Positions 45,283-56,930 of a stretch of DNA of 64,000 bases are shown here, piece by piece; positions within the stretch are counted from its first letter, which is position 1, and each line of letters begins with the position of its first letter. The translations under genes were made by a program, and so were the position numbers. The stretch is taken from assembly GCA_037367405.1 (NCBI GenBank), contig JAZKJV010006944.1, positions 744,001 through 808,000 of the forward strand. The letters are read 5' to 3'. The notes under the pieces are model-generated. The model was not told the origin of the DNA, ran no database searches, and saw only the letters and a list, made by a program, of their open reading frames with translations. Source of the DNA: Ottelia alismoides. Lineage: Eukaryota; Streptophyta; Magnoliopsida; Alismatales; Hydrocharitaceae.

Positions 45283-46595
45283 AACCATCCTCGTCTCTAA
45301 GTATCTAAAGAAATGCAATAAGGTGAAATGAGATTGGGTTCCATAGGAAACCATGAGCAGAAGGTGAAAATGGATCTCGAATCGACCTTTGGATAATTAG
45401 TTTAGCGAAACTTCTACGAGAATAAAGGTTTTAAAATCAACAGCCTCCAAGTTCTACACATCATTATCACAGTTTCGGCGTAGAAGTCATCTTAGATCAA
45501 TCCTCTTCCCAAGGAATACCCCATGAACATTGAACAATGGACTCATGTGTGTGAAAGGTTTTATCTCTTCCCATCCAAAATGACTGACTACCATGCAAAC
45601 CCCCTCTCCTATAGCTCGTCCTCGGGGAGTCGAGTATTTCCTTCTGAGGTTTGTCCTCATTGTTTTTATAATTGAAATGGTGGAGAAGAATAGAAGAAGG
45701 GGAAAAGAACTAGAGGGTGACCAATGAAGTTACGTCTCCATGTGAAGCTGGACAGTGTAGCTGAGTCTCCACAATGATCTGCAGGCTGACTTCAAGCTTG
45801 GACCTTTTGGTCAAATATTTATTTGGTAGTAGGTTTCTTTGTTTATTTGGATTTTTGGTTGCTCTTCCATGGATCTAGTTGTGCCCCTATGTATATGGAA
45901 TCTTTTTTTCCATACATTTTTTCGGGTCTTAGAAAAAAATTGTGCCGAGTCATCCATCCCTCATCTGAAGCTTTATTTCAACCCATACTCTAGTCTTTAG
46001 TTGTTCATGCTACTAGAAAAGAGACCCACACAGTCTACCAATACCCCGTCTGAGTTGAGCTAAGTGCATTGTGCGAGAGTTCAAATTAATTCCCTATTCA
46101 AGAGTCGTATCTAGAATGAAGAGAACAATTTAGACACTAAGAATCAAAATCTTGCACATTATCATGAGGAACTCAAAGAATTAAGTCGAAGACCTAAAGC
46201 TTTTAAAATTCTCTTTCTCAGTGAAATTCCTCTGAGAATTTGGTGGATTAAGGTTAAGTTTATACCTCTCTTGATTTTTGCTCATAACTCGGTTCCGTAC
46301 TCAAGGGCTTTTCACAAACGCAAATGCCTATGATGTTGGACGAAGTGCAAATTTATGGAATGCAAACAATTTTTTTTAACTTTTTCTTATTTTTGTTCTT
46401 TTTTTGTTGCAAGAATTTAAATTTTTTTGGTGCAAAATAAATAAAAATCCATTTAAAAAAATTGGTTGGACAAAATTGGGCTTAGTCATTGTTAGTTGCA
46501 AAATTTTTTTAAGTTAGTTACCCATCACATAAATACATATAGACTTACATGAAAGTACGAGCTATGGGTAAAATATATACATAGTATATATATGC
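45283..46595 (-). other. E6 3' UTR
   Basis: Non-coding; aligned in order with the 3' UTR of E8 (57110-58435, opposite strand). No ORF. Confidence 0.65.
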
Positions 46596-46955
46596 ATCCC
46601 CTATACTTAGCAAAAGTTATGTCCTCAGAGAACAAGAAGCGTACAGAAGACAGCTTGGGATAAGCATAAGAGGGTGAAAAAGAATAAAAGAATAAAAACA
46701 TAAGTCGACCTGCCCCTTATACTTGGGATGTAAACCGTTTAAGTATAGAAGAAGGGCAAAAATGAGGCAAATAGTGGATGAAGATAGTATATATATAGTG
46801 GCCATCAGGTCCCATATACTTAGGCTCTGGTCACACTAAGTACAGAAGAAGAGTGGAAATGGGGCGATCGAGAAAAGAGTGGATGAGGAAAGTGGTATAT
46901 ACATATGGCATCGGTCACCCCTATATTTAAGACTTGGCCTAAGTAGAGGAAGAAG
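46596..46955 (-). repeat. Hairpin array repeating the polypurine tract, E6
   Basis: On the minus strand GCTAAGTATAGGGG lies at 46598-46611, and diverged hairpins with CTATACTTA-like left arms and TAAGTATA-like right arms lie at 46713-46749, 46811-46850 and 46919-46952. The order mirrors the E1 array. The stems have mismatches here. Confidence 0.75.
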
Positions 46956-47930
46956 ATGTACAATGAAACCTGCGGGGTTGGGAGGGAGGGTGGGTTATTG
47001 GTGATTAAAGAGGTTTTCAGCATATCTTTTTGTGAGTCTGTGTTGGGAGGTCATAATGATTGAAAGAAGATGAATCAGGAGAGTACCAACCATCATAAGT
47101 GTTATCCTTAGAAAAATCATGTTGGAGAGTAGATGAAACATCAGATGATATCCAGCCATGGTCGGAGTTATCCTCAAAAGAATAGTATTAGAAGGTGCAG
47201 GCACTCCACTATCCTTGTTCTTTAGTTGCTTTAGTTTTTTTCTCGGAATTTGTTCCTTCTTGGGATCAAACAATTCATCCTCAGATGATGAATACTCTAA
47301 AGCACCCGTCTTAATCATTTGATACGAAATTATTCCAGTATATTTAATGAGATAGTGAGAGTCAGATCTATACGAATAATAGTGAGAAATCAAAGTCGTC
47401 CAATGGGGATCGGTGTTTGGATTCTTGCGTCGATAGGGTTTTAGGGCAACCGAGCTGATGTCACTCACAAAGATCACCTTATACTGACCAGATGAGGAAT
47501 CATTAGATGATTCCGTTTATGGAATATAAAAGGCAACATTCTTACTATATGAAGTAGCAACTGGATTGAGAATTTTTGTTTGCATTTTCTGTGAATATGT
47601 TGTTCCTAGGAGTAAGAGGTTAACAATCGAGTCTCCTGATGAATAAACATTGAAATATTCCTCCCTGGTCAATGCACGTCATCCAAATCTGTTCTCAATT
47701 GACGTGATGCTAGTGCATTCCTGTGTCGGGTCGATTTGATCAAAGTAGTCATAGAAGATTTCATCTGACTCATGGTGAGCCCAAGTATATGTTTCAGGAT
47801 CATATAAGAAGTCATGTATTCTATGTTACATGGTGAGAGCAGCGAGAAATGAAACAGTGGGGAAATCTCTGAACCAATGGCCAGTTCAACAATCTCTATC
47901 TAAAGTGTAGTAGTAGGGTAGGGCTCTTCT
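46956..47930 (-). pseudogene. E6 acidic spacer after protease
   Basis: The minus strand codes Ser/Asp/Tyr-rich peptides in shifting frames (for example SSEDELFDPKKE near 47265-47305), comparable to the protease-RT spacers of E1 and E2. The 3' UTR hairpins follow directly where RT should begin. It contains a local repeat (two units around 47085-47120 and 47145-47190). Confidence 0.55.
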
Positions 47931-48430
47931 ATTGCTTTGTTGTTACAGCTATTGACGGCTTCGTGGGTTTCCTAAGAATATCATGTTTCCTAAAAGACTG
48001 GGTAAGATCGAAGTGCTCCCAATACTATAAAATTGATTTCCCGAGTCTCCCACTCAATAATTTACTTTGCAAATGCCAATAATGGCTTTACGAGAATTAT
48101 TAGAGACTGGGTGAATTCTTCTTGATGGTCAATATCAATGATCTGAAATCCACTTTGAGCGGAGCACCTTGGAATGTAACAATGATTGAAATTGTTCCCC
48201 ATGTATGCTTTATTGATCAATTAGACAGTTCAACGATCTCTCTTGATTTCCTGATAGGTCTGATCTTGAGCTTTTCAAATACAAAGGTTCGAAGGATATT
48301 GATTGGTGAGTCATCATCGATTCGAGCATGGGTAAATGTTGTATCTTTGATTCCACGGTTAAATCTTGGCAACCATTTCACTATGCAGCTCTTCGTTTTT
48401 CTCATCAACACCAAGGAGGTATCCATGGAT
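47931..48430 (-). pseudogene. E6 protease region
   Basis: Colinear with the E5 protease region (IDDDSPINIL, IRPIRKSREIVEL and the RKPF end). Frameshifts and stops are present. The Asp position is kept but the triad is atypical. Confidence 0.7.
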
Positions 48431-49560
48431 GAGATATGTCTTTCAATCCTTGCCTCTTCCTTCCCGACATTTTCGGCATTAATTTATCCTTTCAAAATTT
48501 TTAAGGACATGAAAGTCTTCAATATCTTGAATAGGGGGAAGTTCAAAAATCAGCCTTTTATCCAGTGCATCCCATAGAGTAGGATTCAGATTCCTTAAAT
48601 CCTCTTAACTTTCAATTTTTTTGGTTTTTTTGGTTTTTCAATTTTTTGAATGTTTTCAATTTTTCATTTTTTTTTGGTCTTTTCGATGTGGTGTTTTCTA
48701 AAGTATATGAGGAATTTAGATAGGCGGGGTCAGAGTCATCCTTAGGTGCACAATATTTGCGGGTTTCTGAGTATTCTCTAGAATTCCAACTTTAGATCCA
48801 TTCATTTTGTCTTCCACTTCCATACCCAAGATGGCATAAAATAAAATTAGTCAATCGGTCAAACTTCTAAAGTTATCCACAATTAATTCATATGTCTTAA
48901 TAATCCTCGAAATTTCATCCTCCAAAAACTATTCATGATCAATCATGGTAGCAGTCTATTCAATTAGAGGATACTGAGAACTTGAGGTTTCATATTCAAT
49001 ATACTGTGACTCAGGCATGTAATGATGGGTTGAGTAGAGTCCATTTCCAAGGTCATGATTGGTAATATCCTCGTATCGTAGAATCATACAGGGTTCATGT
49101 GTGTTGATACCATCAGTCATGTCCTTTGTATGTGTAGGTTGTTCAAAGGAGTGATATGCAGGTTGGTCAATAGGTATTTTATTGTTCTGATTAATCCAAC
49201 ACTAATAATCACTAGGTGCGAGCTTCACCAGTCGATCCATCATGTTATTCCCTAAGGTCCAGTCTGTATGTATATCTGTGAAGTGTTGACCTATCCCAAC
49301 TTTTTGATAAGGAGGGATCTCGATGAGATTATTAGAGTAACATTTATTAGAATTTATAGAGTGGGTTGTTTCATCCGAGGGAGAGGGTCTCTCGCGAAGG
49401 TTGGAGGATGTCTAGAGGAATAGGATTTAGATGATTTGGGTTCGACTGAGAAGAATTCATTTTCATAGCACATATCTAATGGATTTTCATAGGAATATCC
49501 TAATAACTTCAAAGGAGGTGGATGAGTTGTTATAATGGATCTTGGTTATAGATGTTCAAG
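48431..49560 (-). pseudogene. E6 gag remnant
   Basis: Colinear with 40143-41400 of E5 and lacking the same capsid core. No long frame. Confidence 0.5.
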
Positions 49561-51014
49561 TGTACTGGATACTAAATAGCATAAACCCTGATTTCTAAAT
49601 CAATGAGAGTGATGGCACAAGTGTGTAGTTTTTTATATTCGAATCATTTTATGCACACTAATGCAAACACAATTCAAACCTCAGGTTCACCAACTCACAC
49701 AATGAAGGCCGCAAGAGTTCGACAAATTATCTTTTCAATTTTAATTGGTGATGAAATCAATCTTGGAAAGAATTATTGAGTTGTTAGGTGTCAGAAATTT
49801 TCTCCAGGACGGACCTGAATTCTTACGACTAGTTGTACCTACTTTCGACCAGTATGGGTGTAAGTACGGACAATAAGATGGCTACCCGTTACTTATGGAC
49901 ATAGCCTTACATAGCTTCCTTTAAACCACCCACTCTTATAAGGAAATCCGGACCATTTAGCGGCTACCTGTATTTCCTCACTAAGAAGCAACTAATCTTT
50001 TTTAAAGAATCAATAGTTGAAGTGACGATTCTGGAGCTAGGATCTAGCCTTAAGTGTCGTCTCTCGGTCACTCAAACAGATAAATGAATACAAGGATGGG
50101 GTTGCTCTAAGGCAAAAATTCTTGATTTTATGATTTAATTTAGTCAGCCTTAACAGTCTTAATTTTAATTAGGCGATTACTGAAAAATTAGGTGAGCACA
50201 AATGCATGTCTACCGTCTAGTCCCATTTTTTTAAATTTACGTGATAAATTAGTAGGGAGAATTCGGGAAAAGTTGATGCACGCAAAAAATGATTATGTAA
50301 GCTCAGTTAGAAGACTTATTGTGATTCCTTGCAATCTCCATGTGGAATACAATACAAGAATTGAAAATTATTTTATACGAATGCAAATCAATAAAAACCA
50401 CACCTATCAGAAAATGCTAGTAGCTGTGAAAAATTTATTTAGTTTTGACTAACTTGATTGATCTAATGTGCGTCTTGATTAGTATGCAGTATGGTCTTAA
50501 GTTCTATGAGCACAATCAAAAAATTCCTAGAAGCTCTAACAGTCGTATGTCCAGGTCTAACCTACGAGCCACTCAAGTCGAGTTGCACCCTCACCAAAGA
50601 GTGAAATAGGACACGAGACACTACAGAAAAAGTTCGACTCTTTTTTACACATGCGAGAGTCCAAACGAAAACCAGTGTACATGAATAATTAATTATGAAA
50701 ATTAAAATTGCAGAAATTAAATGCTACACTCTACGTTCTCTCAAAACTCAAGTTGATCTTAATTTTAATGTCGATTGGAGGTTAGTTAAGATGCTTCTGT
50801 CTCGAAACAACCGCTTCATACATTGGGTACCCCACATGAAAAATAAGAGACGAGTGTAAGTGAGTGACACAAAAATTAATCAAAAAAATAAAAGACAGAA
50901 AATAACTGCTGAAAAATAGATGGAAAATGTACAGTGGCACGTTCGGGGGTCAGACTACCCAAATGTATGGAAATTATATAACTAATTTTCTAAACACAAC
51001 CTAAGCAGTTTGCC
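49561..51014 (-). other. E6 untranslated leader
   Basis: Colinear with the E5 leader. No ORF is supported. Confidence 0.7.
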
Positions 51015-51032
51015 TCCCCACCAACGACACCA
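51015..51032 (-). promoter_or_regulatory. E6 PBS, degenerate
   Basis: The minus strand reads TGGTGTCGTTGGTGGGGA, a decayed tRNA-Asp PBS, two bases from the LTR. Confidence 0.75.
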
Positions 51033-51034
51033 TC

Positions 51035-51320
51035 TGATGGGTCGTGATTTCCCCTATATTAATTTGCGTGAACTATCGTATTAACTTTGTTGGTTCGGTG
51101 TACGCGGGTAATCGGAATCAATCAAGAAAATAACCACAATTAATTTATTCAATTTTAATCGGAGCAGATTTTGCGTTTGTTTTACTTGGGTAAGTTCCAA
51201 GGTCGAACTCAAGGAGGAAAAGGAACAACTTAGAATTATGCTTATCGAATTTCATGCACGGTTTTTGAGGCAATACTTTTTTTGGTATTTTTTTATGCAA
51301 TGTTTGAAATGCAAATGCAA
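51035..51320 (-). repeat. E6 5' LTR, last about 290 bases only
   Basis: It matches 42736 to about 43020 and then stops inside the LTR. At about 51320-51327 it joins chromovirus RNase H sequence. The other part of an LTR of this family, broken at nearly the same internal position, ends at about 62812. Confidence 0.85.
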
Positions 51321-51324
51321 ATGC

Positions 51325-52500
51325 GATATCCACACTACATCAACACTACACCCTAGCCCTCCTTCAAAGCATCTACATACACGGTGAAATCCAAGGTACC
51401 AGAAGGAAGGGAGAGGATGGGTGCACAAGTCAATCGCTCTTTGAGCATTCGAAATCTCAACTCGCATTTGTCACTCCATACAAATGGTACATCCTTTTGC
51501 GTCAACTAGGTGAGGGGTAGAGCCAACTGAGAGAACCTCTTATAAACCTCATGTAGTATCCGGCGAGGCCAAGGATCTTGCAATTCTCTTTACCTGTCTT
51601 GGGCTGCTTCCAAGACACCACTGCCTCTATCTTGGCAGGGTCAACTAACATCTCCGCTCTTGAAACCATGTGGCTAAGAAATGTCACCTTAGAATGCAAA
51701 AACTCGTACTTATTGTATTTATCATAAAATTGGTGCTCCCGGAGCGTCTCTAGTATGGTGCAAAGATGAGACTCATGCCCGTATTCATCATGAGAGTAGA
51801 CTAGAACATCATCAATGAACACGATGACAAATCTATCCAAATGTAGACGGAAGACCTGGTTAATAAAATCCATGAACGTTGCAGGTGCATTCGTGAGTCA
51901 AAACAACATCACCAAGAACTCATAGTGGTCATATCTAGTGCAGAATGCAAACTTCATTACATCGGTCTCCTTGATCCTCAATTGATGGTATCCCAATCGC
52001 AGGTCAATCTTAGAGAGCACTGTTGCTTCCTGCAACTGGTCAAATAGATCATCTATCTTGGGAAGTGGGTAACAGTTCTTAATTGTTCTCTTGTTTAACT
52101 ACATGTAGTCTATGCATAGACGTAGGGATCCATCCTTCTTCTTCACGAAGAGGATTGGTTCTCCCCATGGTGATGTACTAGGGAAGATGAATCCCTTCTT
52201 CAAAAGCTCTAGAAACTATACCTTGATCTCAGCTCGTGCCAACTTATATGGAGGGATAGAGACCTGTTGTGTATTTGATAATAGCATGATCTCAAAATCT
52301 ATCTCTTGTACTGGATGTAATTCACTTCATATGGAAATACATCAGGAAACTCACGCACAACTCTGACATCTTCTATCATATGGTCTTGTGTCATTGTATC
52401 TACCGTGTAGGAAAGGTAACCAACACAAACCTAAGTACGAAACTATTGTGCCCTCAAAGTGGAGATGCATTCAATCCTTCCATCATATGTGCATCCATCA
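51325..52500 (-). pseudogene. pol: E7 reverse transcriptase and RNase H start
   Basis: The clearest frame is 51873-51502, with FINQVF, the FIDD catalytic motif (51808-51819), LVYS, a FL.H.VS block and GLAGYYMRFI. Upstream RT blocks (52400-51880) are in shifted frames: KKDGSLR-, [11 protein letters not shown] and [15 protein letters not shown] segments are visible on the minus strand. RNase H begins near 51390 with a DFTVYVDA-like strand and ends a few codons after GLGC, at the breakpoint. Confidence 0.85.
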
Positions 52501-52559
52501 AACTGAAACGGTGACACTCTAGCTTGGTGGAAACCCTTGACCTCTAAAAATAGTCCACA

Positions 52560-52950
52560 CACACGTGGTTCCTCTCTAACCAGTCCATGCCCAGGATGAT
52601 GCCAAAATCCTCTAGCTGTATTAATAGCAAGAACACAGGCATCTCATGCCCACCTATCTGCACATCCACATCCTCCACTTCCTGCAGGATAATGAACAAT
52701 TGTCCCCCTAGGACCTCGATGTATTACGGGAAGAAACCTTCATCACAAGGAAAGAATGTGTGGCCCCTGAATTAAACAATTCATGTAAAGAAATCCCATG
52801 AGCTAAAATCATACCTCTGACGACAAATCCAGAAGCGTGAGCCTGCTCTTGTGTCAATGCATTCAGCTGGCCGTGTCGTGGTGCACTAGATCCCGCAACA
52901 CTAGCTGTCTAACATGGGGCTCGTTGGATGTCACGGCCTCCTTGGCGAGA
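52560..52950 (-). pseudogene. E7 protease domain, active-site Asp to Asn
   Basis: The chromovirus protease block normally reads LFDSGATHSF. Here the codon 52771-52773 gives Asn, so it reads LFNSGATHSF. A GAT-to-AAT transition explains it. The GMDWL block that follows the protease is visible near 52590. Stops and frameshifts are present around it. Confidence 0.75.
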
Positions 52951-54060
52951 TCATGATCTTTGAAACTAGTTAGAAGATCCATTTGGTCTTCCACTCTGAT
53001 GTTGCTCCGTGCCTGAGCTGCTGGCACGCAAAGGGCATTAGACCTTGAAGTAGCTCGATTGTCTACAAAGTAACAAGTACGATTGTCTGCCTCTCACAAG
53101 CTCCCATTAGAAACAAAACTACCAGCCCCAGGACTATGACTCAATGCTTGTGTAGGGGGGTGAGAAGAAACTGAACTGTGTCCTACCAATACTTGTCCCA
53201 AGGTAGGTGTGAACCAGCTGGTAGGTGTTGTTGTCGCTGTCTGGTAGGGGCAACGGTCTCTACGAAACTGAGAGGAGTCCCGACGCACAATCCTACTAGG
53301 CTGAGATGGAGGAAACTGTGACTGACTCCTCTGTAAGCGGTGTTGTGTCTCCTCCATCTTTATTGCCTTAGTCGTGGCCTTCTTGATGGACGTGAGGTCT
53401 AATGTAGAGAGTCGCTCTTGTACCTCCTCGTGCATTCCCCAGATTAACTTATACAAGTTCTCTTGTGGGTAGGCTGTCGTAGCAGGGGAATGGAGAGAGA
53501 GCTCTGTGTAACGAATCAGGTACTCTTGGGTCATCATCGAGCCCTTTCTAAACTTAGCAAACTATCTCCGTTGACCTTCCACCCAATGGTCTGGGTAGAA
53601 CTCTGCACGGAACTCATCAAAGAAGATCTTCCATGTAATGGGTCCTGTCAAGTGCTCCTTGGTTACATTCCACCACCCCTCTACATATCCAACCAGGTAA
53701 TACTCTGCAAATGAAACCCATGTGTCCTCGGGTGTATGTATCATTTTTGAAACTTTGGTAACATGTGACATCCATAGCTCAGCGTCGTCAGGGGTGGTAG
53801 TACCAAGGAACTGTGGTATCGTCGCCCGCTGGTATGCAGGGTAAGTGCTCTAATGCTTCTATAAAGTATCTGCATCCTCTAGCTGCTCAGGCTCCAAAGA
53901 AAATGACAAGTTGACACTCTCCTCCCCGTCGTGAGAGGGATGGTAGGAGAGGACATCCTGCTGCTAGAGCTACTGCTCCATCTCCTCTTCGCATTGCTGG
54001 ATCTCCTGTACCATCTATACAAGGAGAGCCAACTGTTGCACTACATCTAGATCCACGCAA
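52950..54060 (-). pseudogene. gag: E7 gag
   Basis: The Retrotrans_gag domain is in two frames joined across stops: 53771-53562 (TWVSFAEYYL, GWWN, ITWKIFFDEFRAEFYPDHW) and 53537-53094 (MTQEYLIRYTEL, ENLYKLIWGM). A serine/proline-rich tail follows. I do not see an intact CCHC knuckle. Stops include TAG codons at several CAG-like positions. Confidence 0.82.
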
Positions 54061-54253
54061 GGTTGTATGGTTCTGAATAAAGAACCAATCAATTAATACA
54101 TATTTTTCTTAAGAGAGACATTACGAAAGACATGGATATGGATGCAATCGTGCTATTCTCCTGTGGACTCAAGTTAGGCCAGAAGACTTTCATACTATCC
54201 ATTATTTGAACACCAATGAGGAATGTTATGTGTCAATTGGAATGGAGTATCAT

Positions 54254-54267
54254 GGATCTGATACCAA
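54254..54267 (-). promoter_or_regulatory. E7 PBS, tRNA-Met type
   Basis: The minus strand reads TTGGTATCAGATCC, one change from the initiator-Met complement. It is two bases from the LTR end at 54270. Confidence 0.85.
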
Positions 54268-54269
54268 GT

Positions 54270-55700
54270 TGTGACAGCCATCCCCCTTTAGGATCCGGAT
54301 CCTCGGCAAACAAATCCACACACATACATTCCACATTCAAACATTTCCCATTAAAAGCGGGAAAAAATAGTAAACAATGCATAGGGTTTTAAAGTTTTTG
54401 CTTCTCATTCAATCAGTTCACATTTTATACATTTACATTGTCTATCCATGTCCACAAAAGTGCACATGTATGCATAATAAAAGATGTCCACACACACATT
54501 ATACATGCCAAGTCTCTCAAAAAGAAACTAAGCACGGGAATCAGTAAAAGAACTACCAACCACTGTACCACAAAAAGTGTGAAGCTACACAAAAAATGGT
54601 GTCTCCAACTAGTAATTGTTGTCAACCTACAGAATCACACATAGGTACGTTATGAGCAAAGTTGTGCAATACGAGATAAACAACTATACAACAACAAGCA
54701 AGATATACTCTAAATGTGTGCAAAAGAGAAAGGAGCTTGATAATCAATCTCACAAGAATTACATTTTTAATTATTATTATTAGTAATGGATATGAGTAAT
54801 CAAGCTTCGTGGATAGTCTATGGTCTTGGTCATGATGAGACCTCACACTATGACTCTAAGGCAAAAAGGATGCCTTAGGGTTGGGGTGCCTACGTAGGCA
54901 TGCGGTGGGTACAATGCATCCTAACTAAGTTCCCAACACATCCACTCAACCCTACTTCCCAATGATACTTCCGATTAACAATTTAGATTCCAACCCACGA
55001 ATCGTCATGACAACACAATCCTCTTTATGAGCATGATAATTGTATCCCACTCCCGACTTCACATAACCACATCTCCTAGTACTCCTCTCTTAGCGCTCCC
55101 ACTCGGAATATCGACCAATGTTGCCTGCATTGGTCCGTACACGAGTGTTAACTCTAAATGACAAGTGAAACACTAGTAAACCAACCTTGATTACTTGGCC
55201 CGTGCTCGAGCACTGGGTTGAAGCACATAAGTGCCGAGGCCAAACACCGTGAGATTAACACCTCGGTGTGCCAAGCAACGTGTCCCCCAACCATCACAAC
55301 TACAATAGTAGTTGGGATTGCGATCATCTAGGATTCTACCCAGGCCCCCAAGGGTGCATGCCCCTCCCTTGGCGGCAACTACACCACTACCCCATCACTA
55401 TGACATATCTCTTCACTAAGACAATAATCGTCGCACTATGATCAATGTTAGCAACCCATAGAAGGTATTCGAATATTTGGTATGGTTATGCGATATTTCC
55501 AAGGGCTTGCCCAAGATCAGTATGAGTAAACTGTAATGTGTAGGTATTCCCATGAGTCTTGTACCTTGTTAACACATGAGCACCTCCATACTACAATAAA
55601 ATACTAGTCGCATCCAAGCAACCCACACACGTCACTAAAGGTTCCTAAGGTATGTCTCAACGCATAACATGTAACCTCAAATAAAAGTGTAATTCGGACT
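54270..55700 (-). repeat. E7 5' LTR, outer end uncertain
   Basis: On the minus strand it ends GGCTGTCACA at 54270. The interior (for example the cysteine-box-like CCCCTCCCTTGG region at 55340-55400) is LTR-like and non-coding. I cannot find the matching TGTGAC start; it is either decayed or lost before 55870. Confidence 0.6.
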
Positions 55701-55859
55701 CAACATAATCACAAAGTAATGTATCCTTTAAATATATAATTGTGTATGAAAAGACTGCATACAAACAAATATAATTAATAAGAATAATCTCATAATACTC
55801 ATTTCTTAACTATTTCCTACTCTACATCTTACTTTTGCCTTTTTCTCTCACCACTGCAG

Positions 55860-56640
55860 GTTTGTATTATGAATCAGAGGTAATATATATTAAGAAATCA
55901 GTTCTCTCACTTTTTCTGCATGTTAGTGGTATATTTATCCAAGAGATTAACTGATGTGGTTAGAATATTGCATAGATTTACAGTACAAACATATACATTG
56001 TTTTATATTTAGCCTAAATATACATTATGACATAAACCTTTTTTTCTCATCATTTTCCTAGTAGAATGGTCGGATGCATTGTTCATTTCAAAACTTGTAC
56101 TCAGTCTCACTTTCCATGTTTGCAGTTTGATTAATACCACATGAAATATTTCGAAGGTACTCTGCTAGCAAATAATGACTAAGTTACAAGACTTATACAT
56201 AGTTCAGACTAGAATAGCATGTATCTCAATCCTGAAAAGCAAGAACTATCGAAAAACAGAAATTTCTTGTAGAGGACAAAACTGTTGCTTCCCTTTGCCT
56301 GAAAGGAACAAGATTATCCTTCAGATTGGGATGACAATTGTCCAAAGCAGCTGAAGCAATACAATTAAATGTTTGGGATAGGAAACATGACTGACTGAGA
56401 AGCCACCACTGGAGAACTTTTGAATTTTGACTTTTGGATTTGTTAACCTTAGCTAATAGATTGCATGCACAAATGGTAGATAACATGGACTCAAATAAAG
56501 AAAACTATATGATTAGCCACGAATTTCATGCCATTTGTGCATTTGGGAAACTATATTTCAGCACATTGGTTAATGCCACGAAAACTATATGATAGAAAAC
56601 TATATGATTAACCAATGAGGAAGAGGGCTGATCGATGGGG
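55860..56640. other. Unique-looking segment, possibly a captured gene fragment
   Basis: It matches none of the repeat families in this window and has a more even base composition. On the minus strand an 86-codon ORF (56486-56226) is serine-, leucine- and cysteine-rich, with a TTTCAG splice-acceptor-like string inside. Three copies of GAAAACTATATGAT occur at about 56503, 56579 and 56596. I do not recognise a protein family. It could be an intron or exon fragment carried by a transposon, or original host DNA. Confidence 0.35.
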
Positions 56641-56930
56641 AGAAAGGTTTTGGGCATTTTGGAGGAGAGGGGAAGGGTTACATGGGTTGGGATTCAGGTC
56701 CGAATCCGAATATGGCTTGGACCCCCTCTCGTAAAAATAATTGTAACTCAGGCTCCCGAACTCGAATTTTCGTGTTCTTAGACTTGTTGGTAAGATATCG
56801 ACGAGACCTACCTAATAGACTACTTAATTGAATTTTTTGATACTGGAATAAATGGATATTTGAAATAAAGCCCAGATTCAGTCGACATGTGCATTTTAGT
56901 CTATGTTCGATTTTCGAGGTTTTCACATCC
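56641..56930. other. Unassigned stretch
   Basis: No ORF or repeat match recognised. It may be the start of the E8 3' UTR or the end of the unique segment. Confidence 0.3.

Larger units (their letters stand above)
42736..51320 (-). mobile_element. E6: non-autonomous Athila derivative
   Basis: On the minus strand: truncated 5' LTR (51035-51320), PBS, leader, gag remnant, protease-like block, acidic spacer, hairpin-bearing 3' UTR, polypurine tract and 3' LTR (42736-45268). The internal region is 5.7 kb, and RT, RNase H and integrase are absent in all frames. The missing start of the 5' LTR is probably the piece at 61383-62812, displaced by an inversion. Confidence 0.78.
51325..55700 (-). mobile_element. 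E7: chromovirus-like Ty3/gypsy element, cut in RNase H
   Basis: On the minus strand: LTR (from 54270 upward), tRNA-Met PBS, gag, protease, RT and the first strand of RNase H, ending at about 51325. Many stops and shifts. RT has FIDDVLVYS, typical of chromoviruses, versus FMDDFSVYG in the Athila elements. The right limit of the LTR is not clear. Confidence 0.82.

Noticed and set aside
48122..48577. 151-codon plus-strand ORF
   Set aside because: Antisense shadow of the E6 protease region.
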